Origin: Dehalococcoidia bacterium
GTDB lineage: Bacteria > Chloroflexota > Dehalococcoidia > Dehalococcoidales > UBA1222
Direction: 5' to 3'
DNA length: 13,739 nucleotides
Assembly (NCBI GenBank): GCA_009776515.1
Contig: WRNP01000038.1
Span: forward strand, 1-13,739
Positions 7,568 through 12,979 of this stretch are shown here, piece by piece; the stretch's first letter is position 1, and each line of letters starts with the position of its first letter. The translations under genes were made by a program, and so were the position numbers. A model generated the notes under the pieces. It made no database searches. It was given only the letters and a program-made list of their open reading frames with translations, and was not told the origin of the DNA.

Positions 7568-7585
7568 AATAAATACCTCTCCTCC

Positions 7586-7903
7586 TTAATGTTCGTGGGC
7601 GGGTTTGCCCTCGATGCCGTCGCTGGCGGTAATGGCCGTCAGTCGTTTCAAGAGTTCAATGGCGCGTTGCCGATCGCTTTCGCAAATTGAGTAGTATGTC
7701 CGCTTGCCTACCTTGCGTGCGGATACGATGCCGCTTTCCACCAGAATTCTCATGTGATGTGAGAGGGTTGACTGCCCTACGCTGACCTGTTTTAAGAGCG
7801 CTTCAGCGCACTTTTCGCCGCTTCGCAATAAATCTATGACCATCAGCCGGGTCTCATTGCAAAAGGCCATGAAGACCTTGGCGTTTTCAAGATATTTTGG
7901 CAA
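7586..7903 (-). CDS. ArsR family winged-helix repressor
   Basis: This 105-residue protein is a compact ArsR/SmtB-type regulator: AKVFMAFCNETRLMVIDLL, then the winged helix-turn-helix VGQSTLSHHMRILVESGIVSARKVGKRTYYSI. The classical ELCVCD metal site is replaced by GEKCAEALL, with one cysteine (Cys 32). Cys 15 and Cys 74 and a C-terminal PAHEH are further possible ligands, so sensing of a metal, a thiol stress or something else remains open. The start is a TTG at 7903; the next ATG would cut off the first helix, which is well conserved. It is the first gene of an operon with degV, so it probably controls its own expression and that of the fatty-acid-binding protein. A palindrome over its promoter supports autorepression. 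Confidence 0.88.
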   Translation of the reverse strand: MPKYLENAKVFMAFCNETRLMVIDLLRSGEKCAEALLKQVSVGQSTLSHHMRILVESGIVSARKVGKRTYYSICESDRQRAIELLKRLTAITASDGIEGKPAHEH

Positions 7904-7929
7904 TGTCGCTACTCAAATCTAATTTATTC

Positions 7930-7967
7930 GATATGTATTATACACTGCATATCTGCTCCAATGTCAA
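7930..7967 (-). promoter_or_regulatory. ArsR-degV promoter with overlapping operator
   Basis: On the minus strand: TTGACA (7967-7962), then TATAAT (7942-7937). The spacer is 19 bp if these exact hexamers are used, or 17 bp with TGTATA as the -10. An inverted repeat GATATG-N12-CATATC (7930-7953) covers the -10, as expected of an ArsR-type operator that blocks RNA polymerase. Confidence 0.65.
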
Positions 7968-7978
7968 TACCGGATTTC

Positions 7979-8007
7979 TTGACAATCAATCGTTTGATTG
8001 TTATAGT
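7979..8007 (+). promoter_or_regulatory. Promoter of the first TetR gene
   Basis: A consensus TTGACA (7979-7984), exactly 17 bp, then TATAGT (8002-8007). This is one of the best promoters in the window. Transcription would start near 8014, leaving a leader of about 43 bases. Its -35 lies 11 bp from the -35 of the divergent ArsR-degV promoter. Confidence 0.75.
7982..8001. promoter_or_regulatory. Candidate TetR operator 1
   Basis: ACAATCAA-TCGT-TTGATTGT: 8-bp perfect arms with a 4-base centre, filling the space between the -35 and -10 of the TetR promoter. It shares the core AATCG(A/T)TTG with operator 2, and the two centres are 30 bp apart. Confidence 0.6.
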
Positions 8008-8011
8008 TTAT

Positions 8012-8031
8012 TTAACTAATCGATTGGTTAA
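8012..8031. promoter_or_regulatory. Candidate TetR operator 2
   Basis: TTAACTAATCGATTGGTTAA is a 20-bp palindrome with one mismatched pair, covering the expected transcription start. The centre AATCGATT and flanking GTTAA arms resemble operators of many TetR regulators. Confidence 0.62.
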
Positions 8032-8056
8032 TATTTATTTGCGAAAGGTCAAAAGG

Positions 8057-8662
8057 ATGAACGTAAAGAATGGTGCAGCTACCAAGAAAAAGATTCTGAA
8101 GGTCGCTGCCAAACTGTTTTCCGAAAACGGATACAAGAGGGTGACAACGAGGGATATAGCCAGCGTTGTTGGGATCAGTTCGCCGTCAATTTATTACCAT
8201 TTCCCGTCAAAAAACAAGATTTTGGCAAGCCTTTACAAATTGTATGCCGACGAATACCGCAAGGCACTCCCCGATCTTGACGAATTACTGCAACTCGCAG
8301 AAACTGCGCCTCCCCACGAAGTCTTGATGAGGGCAGTATTTTGCTACAACGAAAAAGTCCAAGGCATACTTAGTCAGATTCTTGTGACCGCCACTCGCGA
8401 AATAGGGGCTGACCCTGATAGCGAGCAATTCATCAAAGAGCATATCTTTGATTCTGTTGCAATAATACTGAAGCCGCTCTTGGAGCGTATGGTAGTGTTG
8501 GGGAAGATCAAGCCGCTGGATCTTGATGCTACCATCGAGATACTGGCTTATTACTGCTTCAGTGCTGCCGCTCTTAGTACCTCCTCGTTTGGCATTAACC
8601 GGGCCAGATATCAGGCCGATTTGTCACTCGTTTTTTCCTTGGTGATACCTATCGAGGAATAA
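8057..8662 (+). CDS. TetR/AcrR family regulator (first of two)
   Basis: This 201-residue protein is a ligand-responsive repressor of the TetR family. The N-terminal DNA-binding domain is clear: KKKILKVAAKLFSENGYKRV, then VTTRDIASVVGISSPSIYYHF and PSKNKILASLYKLYADEY. The alpha-helical C-terminal domain (about residues 65-201) is not one I can tie to a ligand. I chose ATG 8057, with AAAGG eight bases before it, over an upstream start at 7961. The 32 extra residues of that longer form would be translated from the promoter and operators themselves and would lie outside the family alignment. Two palindromes in its promoter suggest autorepression, and the shared intergenic region means it could also affect the divergent ArsR-degV operon. 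Confidence 0.92.
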   Translation: MNVKNGAATKKKILKVAAKLFSENGYKRVTTRDIASVVGISSPSIYYHFPSKNKILASLYKLYADEYRKALPDLDELLQLAETAPPHEVLMRAVFCYNEKVQGILSQILVTATREIGADPDSEQFIKEHIFDSVAIILKPLLERMVVLGKIKPLDLDATIEILAYYCFSAAALSTSSFGINRARYQADLSLVFSLVIPIEE

Positions 8663-8799
8663 AACGAGATATAGGAAGCTCTGTAGACTTAGTTCGCGAT
8701 GATTGCGCCGCTACCCCGGGCATTGAATCGTGGGGGGCAGGGATAACGCCGGATATCAAAGGCGGAAAACTACTAAAACCACAATGGTGCATATTGAAC

Positions 8800-8831
8800 A
8801 GTGGCACCCAACGAGATCGTTGGGTGCCACT
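8800..8831. terminator. Perfect 14-bp stem-loop between convergent TetR genes
   Basis: AGTGGCACCCAACG (8800-8813), loop AGAT, and the exact complement (8818-8831). It lies between the two convergent TetR genes and could stop transcription in both directions. There is no T-run after the stem on either strand, so it is not a textbook intrinsic terminator; it could instead protect 3' ends. Confidence 0.55.
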
Positions 8832-8912
8832 CGGCGGAAACTGGCTTCAGATTACGGGCATACCCTCGGGGGCATTTGCCAAGTTTTGCCAGTGAGGATA
8901 AAGACCGTCTGA

Positions 8913-9530
8913 CTATTTAAGCGCAGCCGAAAGGAGTCGGGAGAGCAGTGCCAAGTTTCGCTTTTCCTGCTCAAGTTGCCCGGATGCATAGGCTGGGTTG
9001 GCGAGCGATTTAACGACTATGAAATCCATCGAGCCCATTAAGAGATTGACGAAGCTTTCCAAATCAAAGCTGGAATCTATCCGTCCCACCCCCACCCCAT
9101 ATCTTAAGATGCCGATGGCGTATTCGGCGTTGTGATTGTTTGATTCGGCAAACATGGCATTGGCAATAGGGTCTTGGAACAGCCTCATGTAAATGATCTT
9201 AGTGATGCGAGCCATCCGCGCATGTTTTTTGGGGTCATCCGTATCAAACGTGTAGAAAAGCGTTCGGACAAACTCCTCTGCATCGGCCGTCTCAATTACA
9301 GCTCTCATCATTTCGATAGGCCTGCGGGCATCGTACTGGTGCTGCGCGTAGTAATTGTAGGCACACTCCAGTATCTTGCCTTTGTTTTCAAAGTGATAGT
9401 ATATTGAGGCGGAATTGATACCAACCTTTCTGGCGATATCCCGAATGCTTACACTTTCATAGCCAAGTTCGCTGGTCATCTCTATAAAGGCATCAAAGAT
9501 AAGCTCTTTAGTCCCCGAAAATTCGTCCAT
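8913..9530 (-). CDS. TetR/AcrR family regulator (second of two)
   Basis: This 205-residue protein has a TetR DNA-binding domain at the N-terminus (TKELIFDAFIEMTSELGYE, then SVSIRDIARKVGINSASIYYHF with ENKGKILECAYNYYAQ) and a helical effector domain after it. Its layout parallels the first TetR across the whole N-terminal third, including SIYYHF and the following tyrosine-rich helix, so the two are probably distant paralogues of one subfamily. The ATG at 9530 has GAGGAG (9544-9539) eight bases upstream. The region before it is long and structured, with a possible leader peptide. The nearest upstream gene on the same strand is the PNPOx-like flavoprotein (387 bases away), a plausible but unproven target. 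The ligand is unknown. Confidence 0.93.
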   Translation of the reverse strand: MDEFSGTKELIFDAFIEMTSELGYESVSIRDIARKVGINSASIYYHFENKGKILECAYNYYAQHQYDARRPIEMMRAVIETADAEEFVRTLFYTFDTDDPKKHARMARITKIIYMRLFQDPIANAMFAESNNHNAEYAIGILRYGVGVGRIDSSFDLESFVNLLMGSMDFIVVKSLANPAYASGQLEQEKRNLALLSRLLSAALK

Positions 9531-9542
9531 CGGTAGATCTCC

Positions 9543-9590
9543 TCAATATTGTATATATCGAGATGGCAAGCAAATCGGAGGAGCAGACAT
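9543..9590 (-). CDS. Possible 15-residue leader peptide upstream of the second TetR
   Basis: ATG at 9590 with AAAGGAGG (9607-9600) nine bases before it opens a frame reading MSAPPICLPSRYIQY, whose TGA (9545-9543) overlaps the GAGGAG ribosome binding site of the TetR gene. This would couple TetR translation to the leader. The Shine-Dalgarno is better than that of several real genes here. Such a short frame could still be accidental, and no conservation can be checked from this window. Confidence 0.35.
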   Translation of the reverse strand: MSAPPICLPSRYIQY

Positions 9591-9604
9591 TAAGTGCATC
9601 CTCC
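9577..9604 (-). promoter_or_regulatory. Stem-loop that would hide the leader ribosome binding site
   Basis: GGAGGAGCA (9577-9585) pairs with TGC-A-TCCTCC (9595-9604, one bulged base). In the minus-strand RNA, the GGAGGAUGCA arm is the leader-peptide ribosome binding site and the UGCUCCUCC arm lies inside its first codons. The structure would therefore control access to the leader. Confidence 0.4.
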
Positions 9605-9667
9605 TTTAATAAGCTGCAGCTAGAGTCAGCTAAATAGCGGCGTGCCCTTATCCGGAACATACCAGTG

Positions 9668-9682
9668 TAATGTAATACATTA
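9668..9682. promoter_or_regulatory. Perfect palindrome, candidate operator
   Basis: TAATGTA-A-TACATTA is a 15-bp perfect palindrome about 140 bases upstream of the second TetR gene. On the minus strand it would sit between a weak TTGTAG and a TACACT at 17-bp spacing. Operator for a TetR dimer is the natural reading, but the promoter hexamers are poor. Confidence 0.4.
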
Positions 9683-9898
9683 TGCCCTACAAGTAAAATC
9701 ACTTGGCCGTGACATCGCCCCTGTCTTCAGGCGTTGAGCGCGATTTAACACGTCGGGAAAATAGGGCGCTTCATCGTCCTAATCCGTAACGCGGTTGTGC
9801 GGTAAACGTGTCACCTGGATATCGCCAGGCTGTAAAATAAGAAAAGTGATCCACGCCGACAAAAGCCGCCTGGGGTTCGCCACTGCCTGCGTGTCTGC

Positions 9899-9926
9899 CT
9901 TGCGAAAAAAGATGTCTTTACGCAAG
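9899..9926 (-). terminator. Stem-loop at the stop codon of the PNPOx gene
   Basis: CTTGCG (9899-9904) and CGCAAG (9921-9926) pair around an inner AAAGA/TCTTT stem. The stop codon of the flavoprotein gene (9920-9918) lies within it. It resembles a terminator but has no T-run after the stem. The rest of the 9605-9898 interval shows no gene I can support. Confidence 0.3.
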
Positions 9927-10358
9927 TGCGATATCTTCTCTGGGGGCAAAGTTTGATGCGAAAGTCCAAACATTGGCAATACCATTTTTTAGACTAAACA
10001 CAGCAAACGTGTTATAAAAATCTTCTTCAGTTGCGCAACTCGCTCTCCAAGCCTGCATAAACTGACGGGTGGGATGGCTTGATATTTCTTTCTTTAACAT
10101 AATATCACTGGAAAGCTCAAGTGTGCCCCGAACGCGAATCTGCAGGTTTTGTGCCGGATTATAGAAGCACATCTGTACAGTCGGGTGTGCCAAGATTTGA
10201 CGATAAACGTCTTTTGAGGGTCCGGTATGAAAGACCACCCCTGATTCATCCGCTTTATACAAAAGCATGGCTCTTACGCGAGGATCTCCTCCTTCAATCG
10301 TCGCTAAGAAAAAAGCCGGGTTGTTATTCATAAAGTCAAATATTTGTTCCCTTTGCAT
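9918..10358 (-). CDS. Pyridoxamine 5'-phosphate oxidase-fold flavoprotein
   Basis: This 146-residue protein has the split beta-barrel of the pyridoxamine phosphate oxidase-like (general stress protein 26 type) family, which binds FMN or a related flavin. Signs are the start FDFMNNNPAFFLATIEGGDPRVRAMLL, then VVFHTGPSKDVYRQILAHPTVQMCFYN, QIRVRGTLELS, and the C-terminal VFSLKNGIANVWTFASNFAPRE. True PdxH enzymes are longer and carry more substrate residues, so vitamin B6 synthesis should not be assumed; an oxidoreductase or flavin-binding role is safer. The ATG at 10358 has an AAGGAG site upstream. The gene is on the same strand as the second TetR, 387 bases upstream of it. The long gap speaks against a simple operon. 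Confidence 0.88.
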   Translation of the reverse strand: MQREQIFDFMNNNPAFFLATIEGGDPRVRAMLLYKADESGVVFHTGPSKDVYRQILAHPTVQMCFYNPAQNLQIRVRGTLELSSDIMLKKEISSHPTRQFMQAWRASCATEEDFYNTFAVFSLKNGIANVWTFASNFAPREDIALA

Positions 10359-10467
10359 GGTTTCTTCTCCTTTTGTGTGCCGCTTTGGTGGAAGCAGTTC
10401 ACTACTTTTTGCCGTATGACGTGTGATTTGTTGTGCCTATGAAGCCATTGATAACATCGGTGGTTTC

Positions 10468-10556
10468 GTGGCAAAGAACAGCTAACAGGCAACCCATTGT
10501 TTGCCTTCTCTGCAAATACATATTGATACTGTACTTTATGACCCTCAAAAAGTAAA
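10468..10556. repeat. Direct repeat A, left side of the toxin-antitoxin island
   Basis: The core, 10521-10556, matches 32 of 36 bases of 12636-12671 in the same orientation. Weaker similarity with small gaps extends left to about 10468. The repeat lies in a 363-base interval (10359-10721) that otherwise holds no gene I can support. Confidence 0.7.
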
Positions 10557-10721
10557 CATGCAAATATCGTACGGCTACCTGCCCGAATGTGGTGCGGTTG
10601 CTGGTCTATCTTACTATGGAAACAAAACCCTGAGATAATAAGCTTGACAGCATAACCAGGTGATCTATTCTCAAGTGGTGTCCAATGAAACTGATGTCAT
10701 TCCAATTAGCGATGGTTTGAA

Positions 10722-10910
10722 TTATGCACTCTCTACCGCGCGAGTCCCTTTTGCACTTGCTACACGACGAAACCCGTATTTCTTGGCAGCAGCTTCACCT
10801 ATTCGGTTGAAGTATTCCGTAACCTCGTCAGATGTCATGCCTTTTGTTTCCTCATCTATTTTTCGTCGCGTCTCATGTATCTCATCCAGTATGGTATCTT
10901 GTTTTCTCAT
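10722..10910 (-). CDS. Small antitoxin partner of the PIN-domain toxin
   Basis: This 62-residue, charged, helical protein (MRKQDTILDEIHETRRKIDEE, then MTSDEVTEYFNRIGEAAAKKYGFRRV) has the look of antitoxins found next to a particular group of PIN-domain proteins in anaerobic bacteria; I recognise it by this resemblance and by its context. The ATG at 10910, with GGAGGTG upstream, is preferred to a TTG two codons earlier. It overlaps the end of the PIN gene by 29 bases, which couples their translation. Here the toxin gene comes first and the antitoxin second, the reverse of the commonest order. The antitoxin frame is intact although the toxin frame is broken. Confidence 0.7.
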   Translation of the reverse strand: MRKQDTILDEIHETRRKIDEETKGMTSDEVTEYFNRIGEAAAKKYGFRRVASAKGTRAVESA

Positions 10911-11373
10911 AATCAATCACCTCCATCGGAGTAACAATTTTTACGGGACGATAGCCAAAGAGAGTGTTTATTGCTCCTGTAAGCTCGATAGTTCTTTCTT
11001 TTACAATATGCCTAAAATTAAGACTGACAACCTTATCAAGCGAATTAACCGTTGCAATAGCAACATGCCTTGCGTCAGCAACTGACCCTTTCGGAAATGC
11101 GCCCTCTTTAATATATCTTTGTGCAAGCTTGTTTGCTTGTTTTGAAGCTGTAAGGACAATGATTTGATATTTACTAATCAACCCAATCATTTTCTCCCGT
11201 TTTCCTGCCGGAGCATCTTCAATTTCCCTAACAGTGTAATCAGAAGTAAATGGCTCAAATCTCCCCGCTACACATTCTTCAAACAAAGCAACTGTATCTG
11301 CATGGGCATCTCTGTCTGCATCAAGTTAGTAATTGAAAAGGGTTGTTTCAAAATATATTTTTTGCTTATTCAT
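10882..11373 (-). pseudogene. PIN-domain toxin, broken by an in-frame TAA
   Basis: Read from the ATG at 11373, the frame gives MNKQKIYFETTLFNY, then TAA (11328-11326), then LDADRDAHADTVALFEECVAGRFEPF without interruption to 10882. The start plus the body make a PIN-domain ribonuclease of about 163 residues: an N-terminal block with FETTLFNY, SDYTVREIE in the middle, VADARHVAIATVNSLDKVVSLNFRHI, and a C-terminal TPMEVIDYE. The expected residue at the stop is tyrosine (TAT or TAC), a one-base change. Without readthrough, only a shortened form from TTG 11286 is possible, and it lacks the first strand, so it is probably inactive. The ATG has no good ribosome binding site. The antitoxin gene overlaps its 3' end. 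If the stop were a sequencing error, this would be a normal toxin-antitoxin pair. Confidence 0.8.
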
Positions 11374-11490
11374 AACAGCAACCATACACATAGACGATCA
11401 CTTGCCTTCTGCCGTAAAGCAATAACCGTGACCGACGATAATTGTTTATTCTAGCACATTCTGTTCGTATTTGTTTACAGATGCTTGAGT

Positions 11491-11772
11491 TCATTCGAAA
11501 ACCACCATGTTAATTCTGGGATTCAATACCTCCAACGTGCTATAACTTTCATTTTTATTCCAACCTAGCCGCAAGGCGAAAGCTTCTGTTAAATGCTTGT
11601 GGCAAATACGCAGATATTTTTTGCGCTTGGTGTAGACAGATTTAGGAACAGCTAGCGAACCTGGTAGTTTTTCGTTATTTCCAACCAATAACAGAAGCTT
11701 TTTATTCTCTTCGTAGAGAAATTGGACGTATTTTGGCTTTGCTAATAAAACCTGGCATCCGAACTCAAACAC
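11491..11772 (-). CDS. Unrecognised 93-residue protein, possibly 5'-truncated
   Basis: I cannot name this protein. It is basic and contains LAKPKYVQFLYEENKKLLLLVG, a stretch of lysine and arginine (TKRKKYLRI), and ends in VLNPRINMVVFE. The pattern of a strand-rich half followed by a basic segment and helix reminds me of small proteins carried on mobile elements, but I cannot confirm it. The frame opens with a GTG at 11772, directly after an in-frame TGA three codons upstream, and no ribosome binding site precedes it. The true N-terminus may therefore be missing. It lies between the two toxin-antitoxin modules, on their strand. Confidence 0.5.
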   Translation of the reverse strand: MFEFGCQVLLAKPKYVQFLYEENKKLLLLVGNNEKLPGSLAVPKSVYTKRKKYLRICHKHLTEAFALRLGWNKNESYSTLEVLNPRINMVVFE

Positions 11773-11781
11773 TGCAGATCA

Positions 11782-11804
11782 AATACAACTTCGTGGGTTG
11801 TATT
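11782..11804. promoter_or_regulatory. Inverted repeat upstream of the 93-residue protein
   Basis: AATACAAC (11782-11789) and GTTGTATT (11797-11804) form an 8-bp stem with a 7-base loop, just upstream of the 93-codon frame. It could be an operator or the 3' end of the HepT transcript. No T-run is present. Confidence 0.35.
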
Positions 11805-11907
11805 GGCTTAAACTAGACTCGCAAGCTAAAAAGACAAAAGTACGGAAGGTTCATTTTTGTAATGGCGGAGGACAAGGGTTTCCATTAAGAGCCATAAAAG
11901 GTGTGGT

Positions 11908-12270
11908 TTACAACGGCTTATCATTCTTGCTTAATTGGGATTCACAAAACCGGCGTAATTCAGTGATATCTTCGTTAATTGTTTGCCAAAGATATTTTGC
12001 GCTGAAATTGCCATAATGGTGGGCAGCAACATTTCTCATGCCACGGATATCTTTCCAGGGTATTTCTTGGTGTGTGTCTTTGAATTCATCAGAAATATGG
12101 GTCGTTAATTCACCTATCTGAAGCAAGCACATCGCAAGCGCATTTCTATAAACACTGTTTTCGCGGAGAGCACTCTCTGATGTGCTAAAAAGCGCATTTG
12201 TTTTATCTATATCATCGCAGTAATTTACGATTTTCTGTAACAGTACTTCATCACGTTTGTTAAGAGGCAT
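11908..12270 (-). CDS. hepT: HepT, HEPN-domain toxin (RNase) of a HepT/MntA module
   Basis: This 120-residue helical protein is a DUF86/HEPN toxin. The diagnostic RX4HXY motif is intact: Arg 79, His 84, Tyr 86 in MRNVAAHHYGNF. In the well-studied HepT/MntA (type VII) system the Arg and His form the RNase site, and the Tyr is the residue to which the antitoxin MntA attaches AMP to silence the toxin. Other family signs are the N-terminal LLQKIVNYCDDID, FSTSESALRENSVYRNALAMCLLQIGELT, and DIRGMRN. Its ATG overlaps the end of mntA by 11 bases, giving tight coupling with the antitoxin made first. Unlike the neighbouring PIN toxin it has no frame damage, so it is probably functional. Confidence 0.93.
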   Translation of the reverse strand: MPLNKRDEVLLQKIVNYCDDIDKTNALFSTSESALRENSVYRNALAMCLLQIGELTTHISDEFKDTHQEIPWKDIRGMRNVAAHHYGNFSAKYLWQTINEDITELRRFCESQLSKNDKPL

Positions 12271-12571
12271 AGACCATTACTTCTTCTGCACGGATTTCGT
12301 TTAAAAATGATTCGCTGAGCGCATCAGTTGGAATCACATCAACATGGGTGTGAAGGCTTTCCTCGAGTTCACGATGAAAACCAGCAAGACGAACAAATCC
12401 TCTCAAAGTACCGTCATCGACTATGCGCAAATCAATATCACTTCCAGAGGTTGCTTCGCCTCTTGCATATGAACCGAACAGCGCGACACTACCCACGCCA
12501 TAGGATTGTGCAATAGGCTTGATGATTTGCGCTATCTCTTCAATTGTCAGTATTTTGTTTTGGCTTAACAT
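12260..12571 (-). CDS. mntA: MntA, nucleotidyltransferase antitoxin
   Basis: This 103-residue minimal nucleotidyltransferase carries the catalytic signature GSX10DXD: Gly 33, Ser 34, Asp 45 and Asp 47 in LFGSYARGEATSGSDIDLRI, with a likely third acid in HVDVI (Asp 78). In HepT/MntA pairs it transfers AMP to a tyrosine of HepT. The ATG at 12571 is preceded by AGAGGG at suitable spacing and by an extended -10 promoter. The gene comes first and overlaps hepT. All catalytic residues visible here are intact. Confidence 0.93.
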   Translation of the reverse strand: MLSQNKILTIEEIAQIIKPIAQSYGVGSVALFGSYARGEATSGSDIDLRIVDDGTLRGFVRLAGFHRELEESLHTHVDVIPTDALSESFLNEIRAEEVMVYAS

Positions 12572-12586
12572 CTTTGCCCTCTAATA

Positions 12587-12671
12587 GTGCAAGTATAGCA
12601 TAACAAGCGGCCTATCATCGCCTCTCCTGCGCGCCTATTGATACTGTGCTTTATGCCTCTCGAAAAGTAAA
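12587..12671. repeat. Direct repeat B, right side of the toxin-antitoxin island
   Basis: The core, 12636-12671, matches 10521-10556 at 32 of 36 positions in the same orientation, three of the four differences being transitions. Similarity continues leftwards to about 12587 with small gaps. It covers the promoter side of mntA. Confidence 0.7.
12592..12597 (-). promoter_or_regulatory. Extended -10 of the mntA-hepT promoter
   Basis: TGCTATACT on the minus strand is an extended -10 (TG-N-TATACT, hexamer 12597-12592). No good -35 is visible at 16-18 bp. It lies within the left part of direct repeat B, in a part poorly conserved in repeat A. Confidence 0.5.
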
Positions 12672-12979
12672 TAGCGCCATCTTAATTTGATCATGGGAAA
12701 GCGTATAATGTGAATACAGCGGAGGAATACCCAGCAAAGACGCCTACCGCATGGCACGAAAAGTAAGCGGTTTGAAGAAAGACTCGTTGCCTCCCCCATA
12801 AGTCATCAAGAAGAAGCAAGAACCTGCCATGCAATACATAACAGGCCAACATGCTCTCAATATCCCCTGCTCTCTGTTAACCTGTGGGGATTGGCATCAG
12901 GGTGCCATACAATGATTAGGCAATAATAGTAGAGCATTAGATGTTACGTAGTACTAGCCCCTACTCGATTCACCAATTT
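12672..12979. other. Intergenic interval with a possible gene remnant
   Basis: No gene can be supported in these 308 bases. A short plus-strand frame, from about 12719 to the TAA near 12801, reads like protein (GIPSKDAYRMARKVSGLKKD) but has no start codon with a ribosome binding site. It could be the tail of a lost gene. A TATAAT near 12705 has no matching -35. The right part is AT-rich and featureless. Confidence 0.35.
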
